A program made the translations under genes and the position numbers. The notes beneath the pieces were generated by a model. The model was not told the origin of the DNA and did no database searches. It saw only the letters and a list, made by a program, of their open reading frames with translations. Source: an uncultured Prevotellaceae bacterium (GTDB lineage Bacteria > Bacteroidota > Bacteroidia > Bacteroidales > Bacteroidaceae). Taken from it: a stretch of DNA of 64,000 bases. Positions 1 to 9,516 of the stretch are shown piece by piece. The stretch covers positions 23,344 to 87,343 of the forward strand of contig CACXMM010000020.1 of NCBI GenBank assembly GCA_902768785.1, in the 5' to 3' direction. How positions within the stretch are numbered: position 1 is the stretch's first letter; each line of letters begins with the position of its first letter.

Positions 1-368
1 TTGTTCTCATATGTCAGTTTAGCAGTATTGCACTGGGCAGTAGCGATATTCACCGCAGCCTGTGCCTGACGGACACCAGCCTGATAGGTCTCGTTGTCTA
101 TCACAAACAACAGTTGTCCGGCACCAACCGCCTGTCCTTCCTTCACACAAACTTTCGTAATGAAACCAGCCACCTTCGGGCGGATCTCCACGTCCTGAAC
201 ACCTTTGATCGTTGCAGGATAGGTAGTCTGCATCGAGGCTGTCCTTGTCTGTACAGACTGTACAGGGAACTCATTGTCACCAAAATTGGGTCTGCCGCCG
301 CCCTTGCCTCCACAAGAAACAAGAAGAGCAGATACAGCCGCAACCATTAAAATCTTGTTAATCTTCAT
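1..368 (-). CDS. RND efflux periplasmic adaptor subunit (partial, N-terminal part)
   Basis: The first about 122 codons of a membrane-fusion (HlyD/AcrA-type) adaptor are visible; the rest lies beyond the window edge. The protein starts MKINKILMVAAVSALLVSC, a lipoprotein signal peptide with lipobox LVSC (Cys19), so it is probably anchored in the periplasm. After a Gly-rich linker comes the biotinyl-lipoyl-like half motif: ATIKGVQDVEIRPKVAG, then VKEGQAVGAGQLLFVID, followed by the start of the alpha-hairpin (AGVRQAQAAVNIATAQ). Family members bridge an inner-membrane RND pump and an outer-membrane TolC-like channel; those partners should lie to the left. A good promoter box sits 83 bases upstream of the ATG. 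The family assignment is firm, the substrate unknown. Confidence 0.9.
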   Translation of the reverse strand, partial: MKINKILMVAAVSALLVSCGGKGGGRPNFGDNEFPVQSVQTRTASMQTTYPATIKGVQDVEIRPKVAGFITKVCVKEGQAVGAGQLLFVIDNETYQAGVRQAQAAVNIATAQCNTAKLTYEN

Positions 369-450
369 ACCTATTTTATTATTAATTGATATTTACTACA
401 TAACACTTGATCCATGAAAACTAACTTTTCGTTTTCAGTTTTACAAAATG

Positions 451-458
451 CAAAGATA
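451..458 (-). promoter_or_regulatory. -7 promoter box for the efflux adaptor gene
   Basis: On the minus strand this reads TATCTTTG, a match to the Bacteroidota -7 consensus TAnnTTTG, about 83 bases before the ATG at 368. No clear TTTG -33 element is seen at the expected spacing. Confidence 0.6.
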
Positions 459-528
459 CACATTATTATTTAAGCACGCGTAAAGATATCACATTATTGG
501 CAAATATTAACGAATATTTGCATGGGGA

Positions 529-2106
529 TCACCCGATCAGTCCCATCTTCCTTGCTTTTTCCATCAGCAAGTTCATCAGGGGTTCACGCTCATTAGGCAC
601 CCGGTTATCGAGTACCGCATCCTTGAGGAACTGCTTCAGGGTTCCCACCTCCCGCGATGGCTTCAAATGGAACATGTCCATGATTTCATTCCCATCGATG
701 ACAGGTTGTAATAAACGCTTATAATCCTTTTCTTTCAAGTCGGTAAGTTTCTCTCTCACAACCCTGAAATTCTCCAAGAAGCGTTTCTTGCGCACCTCAT
801 TCTTACTGGTGATGTCTGCTTCACAGAGCGTCATCAGGTCGTCAATGTCATCACCTGCATCATTCATCAAACGACGCACAGCACTGTCTGTCACCTCCTC
901 ATCTGCAATCACAATAGGACGCATATGAAGGTCAACAAGTTTCTGTACATACTTCATTTTCGCATCCAGTGGTAATTTCAAGCGGCGGAAGATGTCTGGA
1001 ACCATCTTGGCTCCAATGAAATTATGATTATGGAAGGTCCATCCCAATTGGTTATCCCAACGTTTGCTTCGTGGTTTCCCTATATCATGTAACAATGCTG
1101 CCCAGCGAAGCCACAAAGCCATTGAAGGCTTCTGCTCACTCTCCTCCTGACTCCTGACTCCTGTCTCCTGACTCCTGCCTCCTGACTTCTCTCTCCTGAC
1201 TCCTCTCTCCTGCCTCCTGACTCCTGTCTCCTGACTCCTAACCACATTCTCCAGCACTTCCAATGTATGATAGAAATTATTCTTATGTGCCCGTCCGTTC
1301 CGAGTCTCCACAATATCAAGGGCGGTCAACTCAGGCAAGATCAGTTGCATCAGTCCACTCTCGTGGAGTTCAAGAAGTCCGATACTGGGATGGGCGGCCA
1401 TCATGATTTTGTTTAGCTCTTCGGCAATACGTTCACCGCTGATAATTTCCAGACGGTGAGCATTACGGCATAGGGCTTCTTTGGTCTCCGATTCTATATT
1501 AAACCGCAATTGTGTGGCAAAACGAACACAACGCAGCATGCGCAGAGGATCATCAGAGAAGGTGATATCGGGATCCAACGGTGTGCGGATGATACCATCT
1601 TCCAGATCATACAAGCCATCGAAAGGATCCACCAGTTCGCCGAAGCGTTCACCGTTCAGACAAATAGCCATTGCATTGATCGTGAAATCACGACGGTTCT
1701 GATCATCTTCCAGCGTGCCATCCTCGACTACCGGCTTACGTGAGCCCCGATTGTAACTCTCTTTACGAGCCCCCACAAATTCCACTTCTATTTCTGTAGA
1801 ATCGGATGAAGAGTGGGATTGTGCCGATGTGGACGTGAGGATCTTTACCTGTGCCGTTCCGAAATTGCGAAAGACACTCAGGTGCGCCTTCCGTCCGATA
1901 CGTTTCTTGAATGCTTGGGCAACAGCAATGCCACTACCCACCACAACGACATCGATATCATTAGAGGGACGTTCCAGGAAAATATCGCGGACATAACCGC
2001 CCACCACATAGCACTCCACTCCCATCTCATCGGCTACCGCTGAGATCTGGTGGAATATTTCCTGGTCGAGGATCTGTGCCAGTTCGGCATCAGTATATAG
2101 TTTCAT
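529..2106 (-). CDS. cca: CCA tRNA nucleotidyltransferase with HD domain
   Basis: 525-aa enzyme that adds or repairs the 3-prime CCA end of tRNAs. The class II nucleotidyltransferase head is clear: the GGYVRD loop (about residues 36-41), then the metal-binding D-I-D pair (Asp50, Asp52), and later the RRDFTINAMA and RMLRCVRFA motifs of the family. The C-terminal half carries an HD phosphohydrolase motif (LLHDIGKPR). The start was put at 2106 rather than the longer frame because a promoter box at 2129-2136 lies across the first codons of the longer version. An in-frame insert of about 33 residues rich in Arg, Gln, Gly and Glu lies between the head and the HD motif. It is encoded by 14 tandem heptamers (1144-1241) and is foreign to the family. 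Confidence 0.95.
   Translation of the reverse strand: MKLYTDAELAQILDQEIFHQISAVADEMGVECYVVGGYVRDIFLERPSNDIDVVVVGSGIAVAQAFKKRIGRKAHLSVFRNFGTAQVKILTSTSAQSHSSSDSTEIEVEFVGARKESYNRGSRKPVVEDGTLEDDQNRRDFTINAMAICLNGERFGELVDPFDGLYDLEDGIIRTPLDPDITFSDDPLRMLRCVRFATQLRFNIESETKEALCRNAHRLEIISGERIAEELNKIMMAAHPSIGLLELHESGLMQLILPELTALDIVETRNGRAHKNNFYHTLEVLENVVRSQETGVRRQERGVRREKSGGRSQETGVRSQEESEQKPSMALWLRWAALLHDIGKPRSKRWDNQLGWTFHNHNFIGAKMVPDIFRRLKLPLDAKMKYVQKLVDLHMRPIVIADEEVTDSAVRRLMNDAGDDIDDLMTLCEADITSKNEVRKKRFLENFRVVREKLTDLKEKDYKRLLQPVIDGNEIMDMFHLKPSREVGTLKQFLKDAVLDNRVPNEREPLMNLLMEKARKMGLIG
1144..1241. repeat. heptamer tandem array inside cca
   Basis: Fourteen consecutive 7-base units with consensus CTCCTGA on the plus strand; the last base or two vary (A, T, C) and one unit is CTTCTCT. 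On the coding strand it is translated in frame into a Gly/Arg/Glu/Gln-rich linker with a 7-residue period. It lies in a loop between the nucleotidyltransferase head and the HD motif, so the enzyme may tolerate it. Confidence 0.95.
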
Positions 2107-2128
2107 GCGCTTCTTTTTGGAATGGCTG

Positions 2129-2136
2129 CAAAGGTA
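2129..2136 (-). promoter_or_regulatory. -7 promoter box for cca
   Basis: Minus-strand TACCTTTG. Transcription would begin near 2125, about 19 bases before the ATG at 2106, which rules out the upstream in-frame ATG at 2139. Confidence 0.7.
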
Positions 2137-2178
2137 CAAAAAAAAGCGCAGATAACAAAAAACCTTGCTGTTTTTGTC

Positions 2179-4797
2179 TTATTGGACAGAAAACTGAAAG
2201 ATGGTCGTAGAATGAAAGATGTCACCAGGGCGTAGCACTGTGGAAGGGAACTGGGGCTGATTCGGACTGTCTGCAAAATGACATGTTTCAAAACAGATAG
2301 CCGACCTGCGAGGATAGGCGATACCCCGTTTCCCCAACATATTCCCCTTCAAGCCATTTGCCGTATAGACCTGCATGGCTGGTTCCGTGGTATAAACAGA
2401 AAGAGTCACACCGTGAACAGGATCTTTTAGAATAGCAGCCGGACGGGACAGATCTCCCTGGGTATTCAGTTGCCAGGTATGGTCGTAACCAGATGTCACC
2501 TTCAGCTGATCATTCTCCTGATCAATCCGTTCGCCAATAGAATGGAACTGACGGAAATCAAACGGTGTACCGGCAACTGGCAAAAGCCGACCAGTGACCT
2601 GTTTCTTTGTATTATACTCCGCGATACTGTCTCCATCGATCCACAACTGTTGCCTACACACATCCGTCCACGGTTCACCTGAGATATTAAAGAAGGAGTG
2701 ATTACTGAGATTCAGCACAGTAGGACGATCGGTCCGGGCTTGATAGTCAAGACAAATAGCATTGTCATCTGTGAGTGATACCGTCAGTGTCACATCCAGG
2801 TTCCCGGGAAAGCCGTTCTCACCATCTGGTGACAAATAATGGAGTACAGCCTTCTGCGGAGACGATGAGACTATATCCCACACCCGATGGGCAAAACCGG
2901 GCTTGCCACCATGCGAGATATCACCTTGGCCATAGCCTTGCAGCGCATACTCCTTTCCATCTATAACGAACCGTGCCCCCAAGATCCTTCCGAGGTAACG
3001 TCCGATGGTTGCGCCAAAGTTCTGGTTCAAGCGGTGATAATCAGCGACATTGTCAAACCCCAGTACCATATCAAGAAGCTCGCCCCTTGAATCTGGAACC
3101 AGGACGGAGACTATCCGTCCGCCATAGTTGGTTAGGGACACCTGCATGCCATTCTTATTGAACAGTTTCAAAAGATCAGTCCGTTTCCCGTCAATAGACA
3201 TACGGAATTGGTCGGGGTGAACACCAGTCTCATCAGTATCCAGATGGATGCCTCTCAGCTCCTGAATCAAGCGAGTCATATTTTGAATATATGTCGCCGT
3301 GGAAATCCCTTGTATGGTATGGTTGGAATAAGGAGACGTATCATATTGGTCACCCACCATGGTCCCCAAATAGTCAAAGGAGTCACTAAGAGACTGATGG
3401 TCAGGAAGGGGAACCCATGGGTTAGATACCTGACCCAACGTGGAAAGCCAATAGCCTTCAGGCGTCAGTGTGTTGATGATGTCTTGAACACCCATCGAGC
3501 GTCCTCTGCGTCTCATTCCACCTTGATAGAAATAGTCATCAAGCGGCTTCCGTACTTGCCAAGGATTCATGGCCACGTCGTGAGCATGATCGATGAGCTC
3601 CCGCAACTGCGACAGGTTGATAAAGGTAGCACTGCTATAATGAGCAATGGTATGACGAATATCCTGATCGATGTAGTACTGTCCGTTTCCCACATTTCCA
3701 CCCTTACGGTGCACATATAGAGGAAGACCATTATCAGGATCAACGAAACGAGGTACAAGGATCTCATCAGCACTACGAGGCATTCCTCGCCAAAGGGCTC
3801 TCACACTGTCAGGCAGTTGCTGATTCTTGATGAACAGGAATGCCTTCTCTAACCCGTTTAAGAATGACTCATCACCTGTCATCGCATAGAACTGCACCAT
3901 ACGCCGCATCATCTGTGCAGTCGTGGCGGTATTCACTCCACGGGGCTCATAAGAACGGGCATGAGCAGGTTTCAACTCATCTTGCGTATATTGATCTGCC
4001 CAACCGGAATAAGGTGGAGGTTGCTGCAGGTCACGCAGCAAGTACATCGCTTTCATGATGGGTTTGATGAGGTCTTTCCGTCCCAATGTCTGATAACAAC
4101 TGATCAAGAAATCAATGTTACTGATCATGACGCCATCGTTTAGGGTGACGTAGGGAGTATAGTCAGCGTTGCCACGAAAAGGATGGTTGGTCATTATCGG
4201 GAAACGCTGTGGCCATCCGCCATGATCATATTGGCTCTTCAGGATAAAGCTGATGACCTTATTCAATGATTTTTGGAAACGCCTGTCTTTCTTCTCCAGA
4301 TACATACGAAGCATGAACTCAGCTGGATGAAAGGTGGCCTCATCATCAAAGGTGGCATTACCATAATAATGCTGGAACTCCTCAAGTCGCCATGCCTGTC
4401 GGCCTATCGTAGCATACCATTCCTTGGCTGAGGCCTCTCCTGCATAGTCATACATATAGTGCCAGCCACCGCAGGGCTTTTGCGCATCGATCAAGGCTTG
4501 TGCCACTCGTTCCGCCTGCTGGTAATAGTATTCATCTCCCGTAGCATGATACGCATCCAGCAAGAGCTGTCCCATATCGGGTGTACCTGGCGATTGCATC
4601 CAAATCATTGTGGGACGGGCCTCCAATTCCCCCCAACGGCGTGATTTGTCTGGTAGATAGCTCCACACAAAGCCTCCATGACAACTCACTGAATCCATCA
4701 TATACCGGGTGGCTTTCTTCATCGTGAAAAGGATTTCCTCATTGCCGGCATATCCATGAGTACAAATAAGAGCGGAGAAGAGGATGAGGATCTTCAT
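2179..4797 (-). CDS. pectate lyase (PL10-like) fused to aldose 1-epimerase
   Basis: An 872-aa secreted two-domain protein. The signal peptide MKILILFSALICTHGYAG supports the start at 4797; an in-frame ATG at 4881 is also possible because the promoter at 4915-4922 lies upstream of both. The first roughly 490 residues look like polysaccharide lyase family 10: GGWHYMYDYAG, YDHGGWPQRFP, TLNDGVMISNIDFL and the block PARSYEPRGVNTATTAQMM-like near 4000-3900. The last roughly 340 residues are a GalM-type mutarotase: LTNYGGRIVSVLVPD, SPDGENGFPG, NLSNHSFFN with the catalytic His, and the C-terminal ETCHFADSPN block with the presumed catalytic Glu upstream. Family knowledge suggests pectin degradation coupled to sugar anomer interconversion; the fusion is what is seen. 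PL10 catalytic residues were not verified. Confidence 0.8.
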   Translation of the reverse strand: MKILILFSALICTHGYAGNEEILFTMKKATRYMMDSVSCHGGFVWSYLPDKSRRWGELEARPTMIWMQSPGTPDMGQLLLDAYHATGDEYYYQQAERVAQALIDAQKPCGGWHYMYDYAGEASAKEWYATIGRQAWRLEEFQHYYGNATFDDEATFHPAEFMLRMYLEKKDRRFQKSLNKVISFILKSQYDHGGWPQRFPIMTNHPFRGNADYTPYVTLNDGVMISNIDFLISCYQTLGRKDLIKPIMKAMYLLRDLQQPPPYSGWADQYTQDELKPAHARSYEPRGVNTATTAQMMRRMVQFYAMTGDESFLNGLEKAFLFIKNQQLPDSVRALWRGMPRSADEILVPRFVDPDNGLPLYVHRKGGNVGNGQYYIDQDIRHTIAHYSSATFINLSQLRELIDHAHDVAMNPWQVRKPLDDYFYQGGMRRRGRSMGVQDIINTLTPEGYWLSTLGQVSNPWVPLPDHQSLSDSFDYLGTMVGDQYDTSPYSNHTIQGISTATYIQNMTRLIQELRGIHLDTDETGVHPDQFRMSIDGKRTDLLKLFNKNGMQVSLTNYGGRIVSVLVPDSRGELLDMVLGFDNVADYHRLNQNFGATIGRYLGRILGARFVIDGKEYALQGYGQGDISHGGKPGFAHRVWDIVSSSPQKAVLHYLSPDGENGFPGNLDVTLTVSLTDDNAICLDYQARTDRPTVLNLSNHSFFNISGEPWTDVCRQQLWIDGDSIAEYNTKKQVTGRLLPVAGTPFDFRQFHSIGERIDQENDQLKVTSGYDHTWQLNTQGDLSRPAAILKDPVHGVTLSVYTTEPAMQVYTANGLKGNMLGKRGIAYPRRSAICFETCHFADSPNQPQFPSTVLRPGDIFHSTTIFQFSVQ

Positions 4798-4914
4798 GCG
4801 ACGTAGCCAGCGTTGTCTGTCCACACCTATCACATGATAAGGACCGATGAATAAAACCAACAATAAATTCTGATTCTTCATGAGATAGTTTTAGTAAAAG
4901 TTTGTTTCTGCCTA

Positions 4915-4993
4915 CAAAGATAAACTATTTCCAATAAACAGGCAACAAAAAAACAGGATATGTTGTGGGATTCATTATTTTTTTGTAAGTTTG
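4915..4993. promoter_or_regulatory. divergent promoters between the lyase fusion and the small lipoprotein
   Basis: Minus-strand box TATCTTTG at 4915-4922 serves the lyase-epimerase gene. Plus-strand box TAAGTTTG at 4986-4993 serves the lipoprotein starting at 5011. The two face away from each other about 65 bases apart. Confidence 0.65.
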
Positions 4994-5010
4994 CAACAAA
5001 AACAATACGA

Positions 5011-5427
5011 ATGAAGACAAAATGGGTAGTGGCATTCGCCATTTCAATCATTCTAATTGGCTGTGAGTCAAAACATGACAAGCTCCAAAAGGAAATTCTG
5101 CAACGCAGAGAAGCATTGACCCGTCACCAGGACTCTGTGATGAAAGCCTCACAGAAAGAAGTCGAACAACTTGACCGAGAATTACAGGAGGTGAACAGAG
5201 AATATGCGAAGATGAAACGAGAGGCTCAAGCAGCACATGATGCAGGAACTGCTACTGCTGAGCAGTTGCGTGCCGTCACCCATATGCGGATGCATCGTGA
5301 TTCGCTGAAGACCCGTTTCGATGTACTATGTGCAAAAATCAAGTACATCAGGAAACGGCAATCAGAACAGGTCCTTTGGAATGCCAAGTCACAGGAAGGA
5401 AACCAGGAGCATACTTCAAGTCAATAA
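5011..5427 (+). CDS. small coiled-coil lipoprotein, function unknown
   Basis: A 138-aa protein starting MKTKWVVAFAISIILIGC, a lipoprotein signal with Cys18. The ATG at 5011 is chosen because the longer frame begins inside the promoter. After the Cys almost the whole chain is charged, helical and heptad-like (Lys, Glu, Gln, Arg rich, for example QKEVEQLDRELQEVNREYAK), so a periplasmic coiled coil is likely. No family was recognised. It stands alone between the divergent lyase gene and the DUF1599 operon, which has its own promoter. Confidence 0.75.
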   Translation: MKTKWVVAFAISIILIGCESKHDKLQKEILQRREALTRHQDSVMKASQKEVEQLDRELQEVNREYAKMKREAQAAHDAGTATAEQLRAVTHMRMHRDSLKTRFDVLCAKIKYIRKRQSEQVLWNAKSQEGNQEHTSSQ

Positions 5428-5465
5428 GGCAAAGTCGTGAAACATGCACAAAAAAAGGAATTATC

Positions 5466-5496
5466 TTTGTCGTTTCAACTAAAATACGTAACTTTG
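5466..5496 (+). promoter_or_regulatory. promoter of the DUF1599-tpiA-folE run
   Basis: A textbook Bacteroidota promoter: TTTG at 5466-5469, a 19-base spacer, then TAACTTTG at 5489-5496, 21 bases before the ATG at 5518. Confidence 0.8.
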
Positions 5497-5517
5497 CACC
5501 ATCTTTTATGATTAGAC

Positions 5518-6072
5518 ATGTCTAAGGCTACAAACAATACTGAAGAACAGTTCAGGAGTGTCATGGCTGAGTGCAGGGCACTTTTCGAGAAGAAGTTGCA
5601 CGATTATGGTGCATCATGGAGGATTCTGCGCCCTTCTTCGCTGACAGACCAGCTGTTTATCAAAGCCAAGCGCATCCGTTCACTGGAAATCAAAAAGGAA
5701 TCGCTGGTAGGCGAAGGCATCCGTCCAGAGTTCATTGCGCTAATCAACTATGGTATCGTGGGACTCATCCAATTGGATCGTGGATATGTAGATACGGTGG
5801 ACATGACCCCCACGGAGGCGATGGCGCTCTACGACCGTCATGCCGACGAGGCCTTGCAGCTGATGCTCAAGAAGAACCACGACTACGATGAAGCATGGCG
5901 ATCTATGCGAGTGAGTAGCTACACCGACTTTATCCTGACAAAGATACAACGAGTAAAAGAGATAGAAGACATCGCGGGTGCCACACTGGTGAGTGAGGGC
6001 GTTGATGCCAACTACATGGACATCATCAACTACGCGGTGTTTGGAGCCATCAAACTGAAAGGTAAAGAATGA
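5518..6072 (+). CDS. DUF1599 domain protein
   Basis: A 184-aa soluble protein made of two similar halves. Each half holds a K-x-x-D-Y-[GD]-x-[AS]-W-R motif (KLHDYGASWRILR near residue 27, KNHDYDEAWRSMR near residue 118), then a D-x-x-x-K-x-x-R-[IV] helix and an INY-[GA] helix. This duplicated pattern matches DUF1599, also called nucleotide modification associated domain 1. The biochemical role is not established. The stop overlaps the start of the next gene by four bases (ATGA), which shows tight translational coupling. The order DUF1599, BT_3928-like, tpiA, SPOR, folE is a conserved Bacteroidales arrangement as far as I recall. Confidence 0.85.
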   Translation: MSKATNNTEEQFRSVMAECRALFEKKLHDYGASWRILRPSSLTDQLFIKAKRIRSLEIKKESLVGEGIRPEFIALINYGIVGLIQLDRGYVDTVDMTPTEAMALYDRHADEALQLMLKKNHDYDEAWRSMRVSSYTDFILTKIQRVKEIEDIAGATLVSEGVDANYMDIINYAVFGAIKLKGKE

Positions 6073-7400
6073 AGGCTGGTCTGTTGTCGATAGGAGTAAA
6101 CATCTGCCGATTGATTGTCGCGCTGACCTTTATCTTCTCCGGGTACGTGAAAGCGATTGACCCGTTGGGAACACAATACAAGATCAACGACTACCTACAA
6201 GCAGCAGGACTCGGCGGTCATCTTCCCGGCATCGCCACATTGAGCTTGTCAGTGTTGCTCTCGGCACTGGAGTTCTTCGTCGGCATTCTGCTTCTCTTCG
6301 CTATCAACAGGCGAATCATCAGCAGGGTGGCACTTGTCTTCATGGCAGTGATGACCGCCGTCACTTTCTGGCTGTGGGTAGCTAATCCGATTTCCGACTG
6401 CGGTTGCTTTGGTGATGCCGTACATCTGACAAATGGACAAACCCTATTGAAGAACCTTGTTCTCTTAGGCTGTACCATCGTAATAGCATGGAAGCCCTTG
6501 AAGATGGTGCGCTTCATCAGTAAGAGCAATCAGTGGATCGTCATGAACTATACGGCTCTGTTCATTATCCTCTCGAGTGTTTGGTGTCTGTATGATTTGC
6601 CTGTATTCGACTTCAGACCCTACCATATCGGAGCCAACATCCCTGAGAGCATGGCCATTCCGGACGATGCAGAACAACCTCAGTTCGAGACCACGTTCAT
6701 CATGGAGAAAGAGGGAGTGCGGAAAGAGTTTACCCTCGACAACTATCCCGACTCCACGTGGACATTTATTGACAGTAAGAGCATACAGGTCAAGGAAGGA
6801 TATGTACCTCCCATCCACGACTTCTCCATCACGACCCTAGATGAGGGAGAGGACATTACAGAAGATGTCATCAACCAACAAGGATACTCATTCCTGTTGA
6901 TAGCACCGCATCTGGAGGAGGCAAGTGACACCAATTTCGGTGAGATTGACCAGCTTTACGAGTACGCACAAGGTAGAGGATACCCGTTCTATTGTCTCAC
7001 GGCGAGTGGAGAAGAGGCTATTGACAGATGGCGTGATCTCACCGGAGCGGAATATCCCTTCTGTACGACAGATGAGATAACGCTGAAGACGATCATACGG
7101 AGCAATCCTGGTCTGGTGCTTATTAAAGACGGCACCATCATCAGGAAATGGAGTCATAACCATCTACCCGTCATCGAACCGGCACACTTCTCTGTGCCAC
7201 TGGAGAAATTCGAAATAGGAGAAATGCCTCAAGACTCCGTACCACAGAAGATTCTGGCCATCCTCGTATGGTTCGCCTTGCCACTCTTCTTGCTGACACT
7301 GGCCGATCGTGCATGGGCTTGGACCCAATGGCTCAGGAGGAAGCCCGTTGCCAAGAAAAGTCCTAACGAGGACAACAAGAATACCCCATCAGAGACATAA
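6069..7400 (+). CDS. BT_3928-family DoxX/MauE-like membrane protein
   Basis: A 443-aa inner-membrane protein. The first about 140 residues hold four transmembrane helices with the DoxX-like opening [19 protein letters not shown] and a Cys pair in the motif [15 protein letters not shown], as in MauE/DoxX redox-associated proteins. A fifth helix follows near residue 160. A large soluble domain of about 200 residues comes next, probably thioredoxin-fold-like ([11 protein letters not shown], then a region ending [17 protein letters not shown]), and a last helix lies near 400 before a basic tail. Family knowledge links such proteins to redox chemistry at the membrane, but no substrate is known. 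It overlaps DUF1599 by four bases. Confidence 0.85.
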   Translation: MKAGLLSIGVNICRLIVALTFIFSGYVKAIDPLGTQYKINDYLQAAGLGGHLPGIATLSLSVLLSALEFFVGILLLFAINRRIISRVALVFMAVMTAVTFWLWVANPISDCGCFGDAVHLTNGQTLLKNLVLLGCTIVIAWKPLKMVRFISKSNQWIVMNYTALFIILSSVWCLYDLPVFDFRPYHIGANIPESMAIPDDAEQPQFETTFIMEKEGVRKEFTLDNYPDSTWTFIDSKSIQVKEGYVPPIHDFSITTLDEGEDITEDVINQQGYSFLLIAPHLEEASDTNFGEIDQLYEYAQGRGYPFYCLTASGEEAIDRWRDLTGAEYPFCTTDEITLKTIIRSNPGLVLIKDGTIIRKWSHNHLPVIEPAHFSVPLEKFEIGEMPQDSVPQKILAILVWFALPLFLLTLADRAWAWTQWLRRKPVAKKSPNEDNKNTPSET

Positions 7401-7429
7401 AACCCATATATATTAAAAAGGTAACAAAA

Positions 7430-8188
7430 ATGAGAAAGAAAATTGTAGCAGGTAACTGGAAAATGAACATGAACCTGCAAGAGGGAATCGCTCTGGCAAA
7501 AGAGCTGAATGAAACACTTACAGCAGAGAAGCCCAACTGCGGTGTCGTGATCTGTACTCCGTTCATCCATCTGGCCTCTATCGCAGAGTTCCTGAATCAG
7601 GATGTCATCGGACTGGGCGCAGAGAACTGTGCCGACAAGGAGAAGGGTGCCTTCACCGGTGAAGTGTCAGCAGAGATGATTAAGAGCACGGGGGCACAAT
7701 ACGTTATCCTCGGTCACTCCGAGCGCCGTGAGTATTACAAGGAGACTCCCGAGATTCTGAAAGAGAAAGTGCTGTTGGCACAGAAGAACGGTCTCAAGGT
7801 AATCTTCTGCATTGGCGAGAGTCTGGAAGAGCGCGAGGCCGGCAAGCAGAACGAGGTGGTGAAGGCAGAACTCGAGGGTTCTGTATTCAATCTCTCAGAG
7901 GAGGACTTCCGTAAGATCGTCATCGCCTACGAACCCATCTGGGCCATCGGTACCGGAAAGACTGCTACCAGCGACCAGGCCGAGGAGATCCATGCCTATA
8001 TCCGTAGCATCATCGCAGAGAAGTATGGTCAGGCTGTTGCTGAAGATACGACCATCCTCTACGGAGGAAGCTGCAAGGCCAGCAATGCTCCCGAGTTGTT
8101 CGCTAAGCCCGACATCGACGGAGGTCTTATCGGTGGCGCATCCCTGAAGGCAGCCGACTTCAAAGGCATTATCGATGCTTGGAAATAA
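7430..8188 (+). CDS. tpiA: triosephosphate isomerase
   Basis: A 252-aa glycolytic enzyme that interconverts dihydroxyacetone phosphate and glyceraldehyde 3-phosphate in the cytoplasm. All active-site motifs are present: GNWKMN with Asn9 and Lys11, LGHSERR with His96, [14 protein letters not shown] with Glu168 and the flexible loop, and the phosphate-binding LYGGS and GGLIGGASL segments. The length is normal. It lies 29 bases after the BT_3928-like gene and 8 bases before the SPOR protein, so it is probably part of the same transcript. Confidence 0.99.
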   Translation: MRKKIVAGNWKMNMNLQEGIALAKELNETLTAEKPNCGVVICTPFIHLASIAEFLNQDVIGLGAENCADKEKGAFTGEVSAEMIKSTGAQYVILGHSERREYYKETPEILKEKVLLAQKNGLKVIFCIGESLEEREAGKQNEVVKAELEGSVFNLSEEDFRKIVIAYEPIWAIGTGKTATSDQAEEIHAYIRSIIAEKYGQAVAEDTTILYGGSCKASNAPELFAKPDIDGGLIGGASLKAADFKGIIDAWK

Positions 8189-8196
8189 GATAAAAG

Positions 8197-8832
8197 ATGA
8201 AAAAAATCATAACCATACTATTTATCCTTCTGTGCGCTGTCCATAGTGCCAGCGCACAGAAGTTCCTTGATGAACTGCAGAAGAAACAGCAGGGTCAAGG
8301 ATCTGTTACCGTGACACAAAGTAAAGAAATCACAGACTTGGTGAACGGTACAGCGGCCGTGAAAGGCACTACCAACAACACCTCTCCCACCACAACGATC
8401 CCGCAGGACGACAAGACCGCCGCCCAGAAGGAGAAAGAGAAGGAGGACTCAGCACGATTGGCAGCAGAGAAAGAGCGAGCCAGAATCCTTGCTGAGAAAG
8501 AAAAGAAAGAGAAAGAAGACGAGCTGGAAATTCCTGTCATCGACACACGAAAGAAGGTGATGAAGAACAGCTATAAGATAGACGGTTACCGTGTGCAGGC
8601 TTTCACTGGAGGTAACACACGTAATGACCGCATTCAGGCAGAACAGATCCGTGACAAACTGAAGGCAGCCTTCCCCGACCAGCCCATCTACACCCATTTC
8701 TACTCACCACGTTGGATCTGCCGCATGGGGAACTACCGTACCTACAACGAAGCAAACAGCTATTGCAAGAAGCTGAAAGCGATGGGATACAAGCAGGCCT
8801 GCGTAGTCAAGGGAAAAATAACTGTGCAATAA
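8197..8832 (+). CDS. SPOR domain periplasmic protein
   Basis: A 211-aa exported protein with signal peptide [20 protein letters not shown]. The middle is a Lys/Glu-rich low-complexity stretch (about residues 80-110, [20 protein letters not shown]). The C-terminal 75 residues form a SPOR repeat: [20 protein letters not shown], then [21 protein letters not shown], then [16 protein letters not shown] domains bind denuded peptidoglycan glycans, often at division sites. It sits between tpiA and folE, with four bases before folE. The direct role is inferred from the domain only. Confidence 0.9.
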   Translation: MKKIITILFILLCAVHSASAQKFLDELQKKQQGQGSVTVTQSKEITDLVNGTAAVKGTTNNTSPTTTIPQDDKTAAQKEKEKEDSARLAAEKERARILAEKEKKEKEDELEIPVIDTRKKVMKNSYKIDGYRVQAFTGGNTRNDRIQAEQIRDKLKAAFPDQPIYTHFYSPRWICRMGNYRTYNEANSYCKKLKAMGYKQACVVKGKITVQ

Positions 8833-8836
8833 AACG

Positions 8837-9430
8837 ATGAATCCGGAAACAGAATTTAGAGAGGGGCTCGACGAACTGGCCTTCCACTATCAGAAGATTC
8901 TTGAGCTGCTGGGCGAAGATACCCAACGTGACGGATTGCTCAAGACACCAACCCGTGTGGCAAAAGCCATGCAGATACTCACTCGTGGCTACACCCAAGA
9001 TGCCCACAAGGTTCTCACCGACGCACTGTTCGAAGAGAAATACGACCAGATGGTGATTGTCAAAGACATCGATTTCTTCTCCATGTGTGAGCATCACATG
9101 CTTCCTTTCTATGGCAAGGCGCATGTAGCCTATATCCCCGACGGTTATATTACCGGTCTTTCAAAGATTGCCCGTGTAGTGGATATCTACAGTCACCGTC
9201 TGCAAGTGCAGGAACGGCTCACCCAGCAGATCAAAGACTGTATTCAGCAGACCCTCCATCCCCTCGGTGTGATGGTTGTCATCGAGGCCAAACACATGTG
9301 CATGCAAATGCGAGGGGTAGAAAAACAGAACGCCATCACCACCACCAGTGATTTCAGCGGAGCCTTCAACCAAGCCAAGACCCGCGAAGAGTTTATGAAC
9401 CTGCTCCGTGGTGAAAGCAAGAGGATCTGA
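8837..9430 (+). CDS. folE: GTP cyclohydrolase I
   Basis: A 197-aa enzyme that converts GTP to 7,8-dihydroneopterin triphosphate, the first step of folate synthesis. The zinc site is present: Cys84 and His87 in [20 protein letters not shown] and Cys155 in [10 protein letters not shown]. The substrate-binding [20 protein letters not shown] block and the C-terminal region (FMNLL) are typical. It follows the SPOR gene by four bases and is probably the last gene of the run, since a hairpin lies 33 bases past its stop. Confidence 0.98.
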   Translation: MNPETEFREGLDELAFHYQKILELLGEDTQRDGLLKTPTRVAKAMQILTRGYTQDAHKVLTDALFEEKYDQMVIVKDIDFFSMCEHHMLPFYGKAHVAYIPDGYITGLSKIARVVDIYSHRLQVQERLTQQIKDCIQQTLHPLGVMVVIEAKHMCMQMRGVEKQNAITTTSDFSGAFNQAKTREEFMNLLRGESKRI

Positions 9431-9462
9431 CTCTATTTTTATCTAAAAAACTGCAACAACCC

Positions 9463-9488
9463 ATGCAAGATTTCACAAGATCTTGCAT
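9463..9488 (+). terminator. hairpin after folE
   Basis: ATGCAAGAT and ATCTTGCAT form a perfect 9-bp stem around an 8-base loop. No strong T run follows, so termination strength is uncertain. Confidence 0.6.
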
Positions 9489-9516
9489 TTATCATATAAA
9501 CAAATAACAGAAATAT

